In this document: positions 1-6,552 of the stretch, one piece after another
Layout: the number at the start of each line of letters is the position of its first letter
Position numbering within the stretch: position 1 is the first letter of the stretch
Assembly: GCA_902836725.1 (NCBI GenBank)
Contig: CADFRV010000073.1
Span: 1 to 10,543 of the forward strand
DNA: 10,543 nucleotides
Reading direction: 5' to 3'
DNA from: Muribaculaceae bacterium
Lineage (GTDB): Bacteria; Bacteroidota; Bacteroidia; Bacteroidales; Muribaculaceae
Position numbers and translations under genes: made by a program
Notes under the pieces: generated by a model
Database searches by the model: none
What the model was told of the DNA's origin: nothing
The model's input: only the letters and a program-made list of their open reading frames with translations

Positions 1-58
1 CACCCTCAGGCTCCTACCATCTGGAACCATTCTGACAGCACCCTCCCCATCCGGACAG
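1..58. repeat. Repetitive sequence beyond the ftsZ terminator
   Basis: CACCCTC occurs at 1-7, 39-45 and again inside the hairpin arm at 96-102. CCATCTGGA (18-26) and CCATCCGGA (48-56) are near-identical, and GACAG occurs at 34-38 and 54-58. It looks like a degenerate repeat with a longer and a shorter unit. No gene is recognised: plus-strand frame 2 is open from the left edge to a TAA at 131-133 without a recognisable domain, and a minus-strand frame from ATG at 30 runs off the edge after ten codons. Confidence 0.35.
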
Positions 59-65
59 AAACAAG

Positions 66-100
66 GGGTGCGCCAAAATTGCGTAAATTTTGACACACCC
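66..100 (-). terminator. Hairpin terminator after ftsZ
   Basis: On the minus strand GGGTGTGTCAAAATT and AATTTTGGCGCACCC form a 15-base-pair stem around a 5-base loop (TACGC), starting 29 bases after the ftsZ stop. All 15 positions pair if two are G-U wobbles; as plus-strand RNA the same two positions would be A-C mismatches. The downstream tract CTTGTTTCT is only moderately T-rich, so termination may be imperfect or aided. It may also act on a convergent plus-strand transcript, since TCTTATGATATTTTT follows on that side. The palindrome may be a copy of a dispersed genomic repeat. Confidence 0.8.
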
Positions 101-129
101 TCTTATGATATTTTTCAGCGGATATGCTG

Positions 130-1551
130 TTAAAATTCGATATGATGGCTCCCGTTGTCGGAACTATATCGGGGCTGCTCCTTCTCGGGGGTTACCGGAG
201 GAATGTCGGCCGGTGCCGCAGGGTGCGGCGCAGGCTGCTGTTGAGGAGCAGGTGGGGGAGTTGTTGTGCGGGGAGCATTGTTGCGCACCTCGTCGGCTAT
301 CCGTTTGTCGCGGTTGTAAGCCGGCGAATGCTCGAATGTCTCTATCACCGCATTGTCGTCGAACTGGTCGGGACGGAGCACGATATAGCGCTGTGAGGCG
401 CGGGTCTGCTCCATTTTCTTCACCTTGTTGTCGCCATAGATCTTGCTGATGATCTTGCTCTCCTCCTCGGCCTGCTGTGCCTGGTCGAGGGGTGTGGTGG
501 TCTTGCGCATACGCTCGAAACCGCCCATACCTCCCGTCGGGGGTATGTCGCCACCTTTTATCGAGAGCGGGAAACCTGCGGCGAGAATGGTCATCTTCAC
601 CTTGTTGCCCAGAGTGTCGTCAAAGCAGATACCGTAGATCACATCCACATCCTTGTCGATGTTCGATATGAAGGCGGTAAGCTCTTTTGCCTCTCCCATC
701 ACGAAGCGGTCTTCGGCCTGGCGCGAGAAGTAGAGGTTGAACAGTAGGCGCTTGGAGCGTGATATGTCCTTGTTCTTGAGCAGCGGCGAGTTAAGGGCGT
801 CATCGATGGCCTTGCTCACGCGGTTCTCACCCTCGCCGTAACCTGTGGAGATGATGGCGGCTCCACCCTCGCGCAGGGTGGTGTTCACGTCGTTGAAGTC
901 AAGGTTCATGTATCCGTCGCAGGTTATAAGCTCCGAGATCGAACGTGCCGCGTTGGTAAGGGTATCGTCGGCCTTGCCGAAGGCGTTGATAAGGTCGAGG
1001 TCGTGGTATATCTCTGTCAGCTGCTCGTTGTTCACCACCAGAAGGGCATCCACATACTTGCTCATCTCCTCGGCGCCGTCGAGCGCCTTGAGGATCTTTT
1101 TCTGCCCTTCGAAGAAGAAGGGGATGGTGACGATGCCTATGGTGAGCAGACCCCGCTCCTGGGCTATGCGTGCCACCACGGGAGCGGCGCCGGTACCGGT
1201 GCCTCCACCCATGCCGGCGGTGATGAACACCATCTTGGTCTCGTCGTCAAAGAGGCGCGCTATATCCTCGGCGCTCTCTTCGGCGGCCTCGCGTGCGAGT
1301 TCCGGCTTGTTGCCGGCTCCCAGACCTTTGGTGGTCTGCGGGCCTATAAGCAGTTTGTTGGGTACTACAGAGTTCTTCAGAGCCTGGCGGTCGGTGTTGC
1401 ACACTACGAACGACACCTTCTCCACACCCTGCTCGAACATGTGGTTGACAGCATTGTCACCGCCGCCGCCAACACCTATTATCTTGATAATCACATCGCC
1501 TGCCTGATCTTCGACAAACGATGAAGTCTGGTCTATATCTTCTATGCTCAT
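130..1551 (-). CDS. ftsZ: Cell division protein FtsZ
   Basis: FtsZ is the tubulin-like GTPase that polymerises into the cytoplasmic Z ring and sets the division site. The 473 residues have the N-terminal nucleotide loop IIGVGGGGDNAV (24-35), the tubulin signature GGGTGTG (115-121), the T7 synergy loop NLDFNDV (216-222) with catalytic D218 and D221, and the C-terminal GTPase domain up to about 328, ending near ILAAGFPL. After this, the tail is ~145 residues. It is a Lys/Glu-rich stretch, then a block near 388-417 (RYIVLRPDQFDD through SPAYNRDKR) of a type I recall from Bacteroidota FtsZ, then a Pro/Gln-rich linker (about 427-455) and the terminal SDNGSHHIEF. The canonical terminal peptide (DIPxFLR type) is absent. 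The start ATG gives MSIEDIDQTS; no Shine-Dalgarno is seen. The stop TAA is 29 bases before a terminator hairpin. Confidence 0.99.
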   Translation of the reverse strand: MSIEDIDQTSSFVEDQAGDVIIKIIGVGGGGDNAVNHMFEQGVEKVSFVVCNTDRQALKNSVVPNKLLIGPQTTKGLGAGNKPELAREAAEESAEDIARLFDDETKMVFITAGMGGGTGTGAAPVVARIAQERGLLTIGIVTIPFFFEGQKKILKALDGAEEMSKYVDALLVVNNEQLTEIYHDLDLINAFGKADDTLTNAARSISELITCDGYMNLDFNDVNTTLREGGAAIISTGYGEGENRVSKAIDDALNSPLLKNKDISRSKRLLFNLYFSRQAEDRFVMGEAKELTAFISNIDKDVDVIYGICFDDTLGNKVKMTILAAGFPLSIKGGDIPPTGGMGGFERMRKTTTPLDQAQQAEEESKIISKIYGDNKVKKMEQTRASQRYIVLRPDQFDDNAVIETFEHSPAYNRDKRIADEVRNNAPRTTTPPPAPQQQPAPHPAAPADIPPVTPEKEQPRYSSDNGSHHIEF

Positions 1552-1578
1552 TGATTCGATGTTGTTTTTGGGGTGCGG

Positions 1579-2997
1579 TTATTCTTCGTTTTCGAGGTCT
1601 TCCTGCTCTTTCATTATCATTGACAGGCGTTCCTGCAGGCGGTCGAGCCATGATTTGCCGGTCTTCACAGGCTGTTTTTCCGACTGGTGTTTCTTCTTTT
1701 TGCCGTTGTTGTCATCGTCGTCATCGTAAAGTCTGCCGATTCTTACGGTATCCTCCTCTCTGGGAGCCTTGTCGCCGGAATAGATCTTCTCGTAGCCGTT
1801 GCGTTCATCCTCGCCGGTCTCGGTTTCTGCCTCCTCGGGCATCTCGGTGCATTCCTCGTAGGGATCGCGGGAGGCGTCAAGGAGTATTGAGATCACATCC
1901 ACTGCATCTGTGCCGTGGATGGAGCCGTCGGAAATGCGCACCGAGGCATTGGGAGCGCCCTGGCGCACTTTCAGGTTGCTCTCCTGGGCGAGCAGGTCAT
2001 TGAAGCCGCGCAGACGGGCACCTCCGCCCACCACGATGATACCGCCTGGCAGATCGGAATCGCTCACGCCGGCATACTCGAGCTGTGCCATGATGTTGGC
2101 GATGATCTCGTCGGTGCGGGCATGCACGTAGTTGTTGATCTCGGTATAGTCGATGCCGTCGGCCGACTGCATTTTGCGCCGTGCGCCATCCTGCGTCATG
2201 GCGTTGCCGCTCACACGCTTTATCTCTTCGGCACGTTCCTCGGTATAATTGAGTGTCGTGAGGTCGAGGGTGATGTTGCGCGAACCCATCGGGAGGGTAG
2301 CCTGGTATATGGCGGCTCCGTTCTTGAAGATGGCCACCGATGTGGTCTCGGCGCCGAAATCCACGAGCATGCACCCGAGGCGGCGTTCGTCGTCGGTGAG
2401 CACCATGTCGGCCTCGGCAAGGGTGCGGTTCACATAGTCGATGATATTGAATCCAGCACGCTCCCCGACCACACGGCGGAGCATACGCTTGATCTTCGGG
2501 TCACAGCTTATCACTGTCATGCGGGCGGCAAGACGGTTGCCGTAGGTGCCCACAGGGTTTGCCTGGGTCTTGTCGTCGACTGTGAAGCGCACAGGCACCA
2601 CCTCCACCACGTCGCGTGTGGGATCCACGGTGGCCGATGCCTTCTGCATCAGTTCGGTGATTATCGGGCGTGTTATTTCCGTTTCGGTAGGGAGAGTGAG
2701 GTCCACATCTACAGTGCGACTCATCAGCGAGCGTCCCCCCAGGGCCACATAGGCTCCGGTGATCATGCGCGGCGACACACGCGGATAGGCTTCCAGACGT
2801 TCGGTCACACGCTGTAGGGCGTCGCTCACCTCGGTGTTCTCGATGCAGCCGTAGCGCACCTTGTCGATGAGCCGCTCCTCCTCGGTGGCTACCACATCCA
2901 CCACACCTGAGCGGTCCACAATACCAACGGCGCCCCTTATCTTGGAGCTGCCTATCTCGAATGCCACTATATAGCGGTCCTGCTCTTTTTCTCCCAT
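1579..2997 (-). CDS. ftsA: Cell division protein FtsA (actin-like membrane tether)
   Basis: FtsA is an actin/HSP70-superfamily ATP-binding protein that anchors FtsZ filaments to the membrane and recruits later divisome proteins. The 472 residues show the phosphate-1 motif FEIGSSKI (13-20), a 1C subdomain at about 85-165 typical of FtsA, the phosphate-2 motif VDFGAETTS (212-220) and the adenosine motif VVGGGARLRG (322-331). After residue ~378 comes a low-complexity charged linker with DDDDD (425-429) then KKKK (433-436), and a C-terminal amphipathic helix SWLDRLQERLSMIM (449-462), which fits the membrane-targeting sequence; about ten acidic residues follow it. It is longer than E. coli FtsA (420) because of the linker. 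The gene lies 27 bases before ftsZ, the classic ftsA-ftsZ pair. The start ATG lacks a Shine-Dalgarno; the stop is TAA. Confidence 0.98.
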   Translation of the reverse strand: MGEKEQDRYIVAFEIGSSKIRGAVGIVDRSGVVDVVATEEERLIDKVRYGCIENTEVSDALQRVTERLEAYPRVSPRMITGAYVALGGRSLMSRTVDVDLTLPTETEITRPIITELMQKASATVDPTRDVVEVVPVRFTVDDKTQANPVGTYGNRLAARMTVISCDPKIKRMLRRVVGERAGFNIIDYVNRTLAEADMVLTDDERRLGCMLVDFGAETTSVAIFKNGAAIYQATLPMGSRNITLDLTTLNYTEERAEEIKRVSGNAMTQDGARRKMQSADGIDYTEINNYVHARTDEIIANIMAQLEYAGVSDSDLPGGIIVVGGGARLRGFNDLLAQESNLKVRQGAPNASVRISDGSIHGTDAVDVISILLDASRDPYEECTEMPEEAETETGEDERNGYEKIYSGDKAPREEDTVRIGRLYDDDDDNNGKKKKHQSEKQPVKTGKSWLDRLQERLSMIMKEQEDLENEE

Positions 2998-3013
2998 ATC
3001 GTTATCAATATTA

Positions 3014-3055
3014 GTGATCTTCCCGGGGGTTGTCGGGCGCCCCTGTGCCGATCAC
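3014..3055. repeat. Inverted repeat in the ftsQ-ftsA gap
   Basis: The 102-base gap (2998-3099) is the longest in the cluster. GTGATC (3014-3019) and GATCAC (3050-3055) are perfect 6-base inverted arms, and inside them GGGG (3026-3029) can pair with CCCC (3040-3043). GGGCGCCC (3035-3042) and CCCGGG (3022-3027) are palindromes in the same stretch. No T run follows on the minus strand, so a terminator is unlikely. TAATATTG, 9 bases before the ftsA ATG, is one mismatch from the Bacteroidota -7 element TAnnTTTG, but no TTTG is seen at the -33 distance. It could be an attenuating or processing structure, or an operator controlling ftsA-ftsZ. Confidence 0.35.
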
Positions 3056-3099
3056 AGCTCTTGATTATTGTTTCTTGTTACTGTACTCGCTTATAAATT

Positions 3100-3963
3100 T
3101 CAGTTGCTGATACTTTTCACGCTGTCGGCATCCACCGAGGTGAGCATGGAGTTCACATCCTCCTCATATATCTCGTCGTCGGCACGGTCAAACCTTATCA
3201 GAGGTTCGGGCAGCGATTTCACCCTGCGGGTGGCCACCACCTGCCCGCGCCATTTCACCGAGATAGTGTCGTAGTAGTTCCACCCTTTCAGGGGCATCAC
3301 TTTGTGATACATCAGCATCACACGCTCCAGCTTGTCGTCAATGTCGTCAGGCTCACCCAGATTGATCACATGGCCACGGATCATGGGCACCAGCAGCACA
3401 TCGCGTGTCCCTGGCTCCACGGCCACATGCGACACGATGGCGTTCCATGCCGAGTCGGAGGCAATGCGGTTGATCAGCGGGAGCAGCGACACGGGGGTGC
3501 GCACCGAGTCGAACGCGCCTGTTATCACCGGCACGTCGAGGCGGAACCTTGCGTTGGCGGTGAGCCGTTTCCCCTGGCGGTTTATGTAATATGACCTGCC
3601 GTGGTTGTCGAATATACGTGCCACGGGCTTCATGGGGGTCACCGTCAGGCGCAGGCGGTTGTCTGACAGACGCTCCACATTGGCATGCTCTATGTTGTCG
3701 ATACCCTCCAGGCTATCCTCGATCTTCTGGGTGTCGATGGAGCTTACCGGCATGTCGGTGCGGTCGAGCTTCCATTCCTTAAGAAGGGCGCTTATCTCCG
3801 ACGGGGTGACGAAGTTGCGCGACGTAGGGCTCTGGAGCACGTGCACGTCTATGCCGCCGCAGATCTCGCGGGCTGCCATGCTGTCTGCCCAAAAGAGCGC
3901 GAACACCAGGTAGCCGATCAGGATCAGCGACAACACACAGCGTATGACGGCGGTTTTTGACAT
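3100..3963 (-). CDS. ftsQ: Cell division protein FtsQ
   Basis: FtsQ (DivIB family) is a bitopic inner-membrane protein that links early divisome proteins to the FtsL/FtsB-FtsW-FtsI synthase complex. The 287-residue protein has a very short cytoplasmic tail (MSKTAVIR), a single membrane segment at about 9-26 that also acts as signal anchor, and a periplasmic remainder. Residues about 36-110 match a POTRA-like domain in pattern (start of strand at IDVHVLQS, helix at TPSEISALL, and IDNIEHANVERL followed by LRLTVTPMKPVARI). GRSYYINRQGKRL (122-134) resembles the start of the beta domain, and YDTISVKWRGQVVAT (231-245) its C-terminal part. The sequence family diverges quickly, so the call rests as much on the position between murC and ftsA and on topology as on motifs. 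The acidic C-terminus has no recognised motif. The start ATG follows a tandem repeat; the stop is TGA. Confidence 0.93.
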   Translation of the reverse strand: MSKTAVIRCVLSLILIGYLVFALFWADSMAAREICGGIDVHVLQSPTSRNFVTPSEISALLKEWKLDRTDMPVSSIDTQKIEDSLEGIDNIEHANVERLSDNRLRLTVTPMKPVARIFDNHGRSYYINRQGKRLTANARFRLDVPVITGAFDSVRTPVSLLPLINRIASDSAWNAIVSHVAVEPGTRDVLLVPMIRGHVINLGEPDDIDDKLERVMLMYHKVMPLKGWNYYDTISVKWRGQVVATRRVKSLPEPLIRFDRADDEIYEEDVNSMLTSVDADSVKSISN

Positions 3964-3966
3964 TGG

Positions 3967-3990
3967 TCAGCGGTTGTGGATCAGCGGTTG
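3967..3990. repeat. Direct repeat just upstream of ftsQ
   Basis: TCAGCGGTTG occurs at 3967-3976 and again at 3981-3990, a 14-base period. On the coding strand it reads CAACCGCTGA twice, the second copy ending 3 bases before the ftsQ ATG. It covers the expected ribosome-binding region, which has no Shine-Dalgarno. It could be a chance tandem duplication or a binding site that affects ftsQ translation; nothing in the sequence decides. Confidence 0.6.
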
Positions 3991-4023
3991 GTCTTTTTGT
4001 ATGCGTTTGGTCCGGTGCCGGGA

Positions 4024-5394
4024 TCATTTTTCCGGTACCAGTCTGTCCACCAGGTCGGCTATATCGCCGGCGCCGGCGGTCAAAAGTATCTCAAAGTTAC
4101 TGTTTTTTACCGTATCTATCAAATCCTCACGCTTTTTCAACAGTTTTTTTTCTGTTGTCACGAGATTATGGATCATTTCGGAACTGACCCCCTCTATCGG
4201 TTCCTCGCGTGCCGGATATATGGGCAGCAGGATCACTTCGTCGGCAAGGGAGAGCGCCGAGGCAAATTCGCGATGGAAGTCGCGGGTGCGGGTGAAGAGG
4301 TGTGGCTGGAAAGCTACGGTGAGTCTGCGGCCGGGATAGAGCGCTTTTACTGATTCTATCGACGCGCGCAGTTCGTCGGGATGGTGGGCGTAGTCGTCGA
4401 TTATGACACGGCCATGCTCCCCTGCCTCCTTCAGATGGAACTCGAAGCGGCGTTTCGGCCCCATGAATGTGCCTATGGCCTCGCGGGCACGCGCGGGATC
4501 CATGTCGCCTGTGAGATAGCAGGCGGCGAGTGCCGCCACAGCGTTCTCCACGTTGATCTCCACCGGCACGCCGAGGTTTATGTCGCGGATGCTTCCGCCG
4601 GGATATATGAAATCGAAGTGTATCTCGCCGTTGCCGCGGCGTATGTTTTCGGCATGGAAATCTCCCTCCTCTTTCGAGTAGGTGTAGACTTTGACTCCCT
4701 CTGCGGGGCGGGGCTTGAGTTTCAGGCCGGTATGCACCACCAGGGCGCCGTCGGGGCGTATCAGCTCAGTAAAGTGTGCGAACCCTTCGAGATAGCTCTC
4801 CTCGTCGCCGTATATGTCGAGATGGTCGGGATCGGTGGCTGTCACTACCGCTATGTAGGGGGTGAGATGATGGAACGATCTGTCGAATTCGTCGGCCTCC
4901 ACCACTGAGTATCCGCTGGCGGCATCAAGCAGGTAGTTGGAGTTGTAGTTTCTGAGCACACCTCCGAGGAAGGCGTTGCAGCCGCAGTCGCACATGTGCA
5001 TTATATGGGCGGCCATAGAGGAGGTGGTGGTTTTTCCGTGTGTGCCGGAGAAGCAGAGGGCTTTGCTTCCGCGGGTTACTTCGCCGAGCAGTGCGGCGCG
5101 TTTCACCAGTCTGAAACCGCCGTCGCGGAAATAGCTCAATACCTTGTTGTCGTGCGGTATGGCGGGGGTATATACGGCCAGGGTGGTGGCTTTGTCGCGG
5201 AATGCCGCGGGCACAGCCTTCTCCACATCGTCGTCGAAGCATATGTGCGCTCCCTCTTTTTCCAGGCTGTCGGTAAGGGCTGACCGGGTGTGGTCGTAGC
5301 CTGCCACCGGTATCCCTTTTGCCAGATAGTATCTTTCGAGGGCGGCCATACCTATGCCGCCTGCTCCTACAAAATATATCTGTTTGATTTCCAC
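4024..5394 (-). CDS. murC: UDP-N-acetylmuramate--L-alanine ligase MurC (GTG start)
   Basis: MurC is the cytoplasmic ATP-dependent ligase that adds L-alanine to UDP-MurNAc, the first step of stem-peptide synthesis. The 456 residues contain the N-terminal UDP-binding loop FVGAGGIGM (8-16), the ATP P-loop GTHGKTTT (117-124), EADEFDRSF (166-174), TATDPDHLD (185-193) in the central domain, and DDYAHHP (333-339) and FQPHLFTRT (362-370) in the C-terminal domain. The HxGKT P-loop and DDYAHHP mark MurC rather than MurD, E or F; Mpl is less likely because of the operon position. The start is GTG: the next in-frame Met is inside the GxGGxGM loop, so no later start would work. The leader after the murG stop is only 14 bases and A-rich, suggesting coupled translation. 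Three Cys in five residues (135, 137, 139) are unusual. Confidence 0.98.
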   Translation of the reverse strand: MEIKQIYFVGAGGIGMAALERYYLAKGIPVAGYDHTRSALTDSLEKEGAHICFDDDVEKAVPAAFRDKATTLAVYTPAIPHDNKVLSYFRDGGFRLVKRAALLGEVTRGSKALCFSGTHGKTTTSSMAAHIMHMCDCGCNAFLGGVLRNYNSNYLLDAASGYSVVEADEFDRSFHHLTPYIAVVTATDPDHLDIYGDEESYLEGFAHFTELIRPDGALVVHTGLKLKPRPAEGVKVYTYSKEEGDFHAENIRRGNGEIHFDFIYPGGSIRDINLGVPVEINVENAVAALAACYLTGDMDPARAREAIGTFMGPKRRFEFHLKEAGEHGRVIIDDYAHHPDELRASIESVKALYPGRRLTVAFQPHLFTRTRDFHREFASALSLADEVILLPIYPAREEPIEGVSSEMIHNLVTTEKKLLKKREDLIDTVKNSNFEILLTAGAGDIADLVDRLVPEK

Positions 5395-5408
5395 TGTATT
5401 TTTTTCTC

Positions 5409-6506
5409 TTACTTGTCGGTTGTCAATTGTATCAGTTCATCCACGATGCGCTCGTCGGAGTTTTCCATTGCCATCGCTTTTACATTGGCGCTCAGCGTAT
5501 CGCGGCATTTCTTGTCGCGGAGGAGTGCCGTCACTGCCTCCAGGAGAGAGGTTCTGCAGTCGCGGTCGAGAATCATTATGGCGGCGTCGCGTTTTGCGAG
5601 CGCCTCGGCATTCTTGCGCTGGTGGTCTTCGGCCACATTGGGGGAGGGTACAAGGATCGCCGGTGCTCCCACAAGCTGCAGTTCACTTATGGTGCTTGCG
5701 CCGGCACGGCTCACCACCACATCGGCGGCGCGATAGGCCAGATCCATACGGCTAACGAACGGCACGGCCTTAAGGTTCGCATCGTTGATGTTTTTTTCCG
5801 TCTGCTGGCATTCGGCGGCATAGTTTTTCCCTGTCTGCCATAGGATGGCGGCTCCTGACTGCAGCAGCGCGGGCGCGGCCTCCTTCATGGAGTCGTTGAT
5901 GGTGCGGGCGCCGAGACTTCCCCCTACCACGAGCACGAGCGGCCGGTTGGGGTTGAAGCCGAGTTCGCGTTTGGCATCCTCACGGCTCAGCGTGGAGCTT
6001 ACGATATCCTTGCGCACGGGGTTGCCGGTCTTCACTATGCTGCCGGCGGGGAAGAAGCGTTCCATGCCGTCGTAGGCCACGCAGATGCGGTTCGCTTTCG
6101 CCGCGAGCAGCTTGTTTGTCACTCCGGCATAGGAGTTCTGTTCCTGTATCAGCGTGGGTATGCCGTTTTTCTGCGCCTCTTTCAGCATGGGACCTGAGGC
6201 ATAGCCTCCTACACCCACCGCCACGTCGGGGCGGAACTCGCGCAGCACTTTTTTGGCACGCCTCATGCTGCGGTACAGCTTTATCAGCACACCGATGTTG
6301 CGCCAGAGCCGCTTGCGGTCGAATCCCGCAACGGGAAGTCCCACTATGTCGTAGCCTGCAGCGGGCACACGCTCCATCTCCATGCGCCCCTCGGCGCCTA
6401 CAAAGAGTATCTGGGCATCGGGGTTGCGGCGCTTCACGGCGTTTGCTATCGCCACTGCGGGGAAAATATGTCCACCGGTTCCTCCACCGGATATAAGCAC
6501 TTTCAT
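5409..6506 (-). CDS. murG: Undecaprenyl-PP-MurNAc-pentapeptide GlcNAc transferase MurG
   Basis: MurG is a peripheral inner-membrane glycosyltransferase (GT28 family, GT-B fold) that transfers GlcNAc from UDP-GlcNAc onto lipid I to make lipid II, the substrate of FtsW. At 365 residues it has normal length. The N-terminal domain carries the glycine-rich loop GGGTGGH (7-13), with the conserved His13, then GVGGYASGP (98-106) and QEQN (121-124). The C-terminal UDP-GlcNAc-binding domain carries GGSLGA (195-200), SRAGA (266-270) followed by SELQ with Glu275, and AEDHQRKNAEAL (292-303). All motifs expected of an active enzyme are present. It starts 46 bases after ftsW and ends 14 bases before murC, so co-expression with both is likely. 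There is no clear ribosome binding site; the start ATG gives MKVLISGGGTGG, as expected for the family. The stop is TAA. Confidence 0.98.
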   Translation of the reverse strand: MKVLISGGGTGGHIFPAVAIANAVKRRNPDAQILFVGAEGRMEMERVPAAGYDIVGLPVAGFDRKRLWRNIGVLIKLYRSMRRAKKVLREFRPDVAVGVGGYASGPMLKEAQKNGIPTLIQEQNSYAGVTNKLLAAKANRICVAYDGMERFFPAGSIVKTGNPVRKDIVSSTLSREDAKRELGFNPNRPLVLVVGGSLGARTINDSMKEAAPALLQSGAAILWQTGKNYAAECQQTEKNINDANLKAVPFVSRMDLAYRAADVVVSRAGASTISELQLVGAPAILVPSPNVAEDHQRKNAEALAKRDAAIMILDRDCRTSLLEAVTALLRDKKCRDTLSANVKAMAMENSDERIVDELIQLTTDK

Positions 6507-6552
6507 CTTGTCGCTACTTTGTGTATGGTTTGTCGGGGGCCGCTGATACGGT

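Noticed and set aside
1..133. 3' end of a convergent plus-strand gene ending at 131-133
   Set aside because: The frame is open for 43 codons, but runs through a strong hairpin and overlaps the ftsZ stop, and has no recognisable domain; a repeat is the simpler reading.
90..449. Plus-strand open frame of 119 codons starting in the terminator
   Set aside because: The start lies within the hairpin arm and the rest is antisense to the ftsZ tail; the Arg/Cys-rich translation looks non-coding.
845..1524. Plus-strand open frames of 220 and 173 codons
   Set aside because: They are antisense to the conserved GTPase domain of ftsZ and have low-complexity Ser/Pro/Arg or His/Leu content with no family match.
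1915..2817. 300-codon plus-strand open frame
   Set aside because: It lies wholly antisense to ftsA, whose motifs are intact. The translation is His/Gly/Ala-rich without any domain and is explained by GC-rich codons of the real gene.
3975..3983. DnaA-box-like 9-mer as an origin or DnaA-regulated site
   Set aside because: It is a single copy with one mismatch, inside a tandem repeat, with no AT-rich unwinding region or further boxes. Kept only as a remark in the ftsQ repeat finding.
3779..4027. 82-codon minus-strand frame overlapping the start of ftsQ
   Set aside because: It is a shadow of the 5' part of ftsQ in another frame; Arg/His/Pro-rich, with no membrane anchor, whereas the ftsQ frame has a clear one.
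4381..4908. 175-codon plus-strand open frame
   Set aside because: It is antisense to murC and has no recognisable motif or ribosome site.
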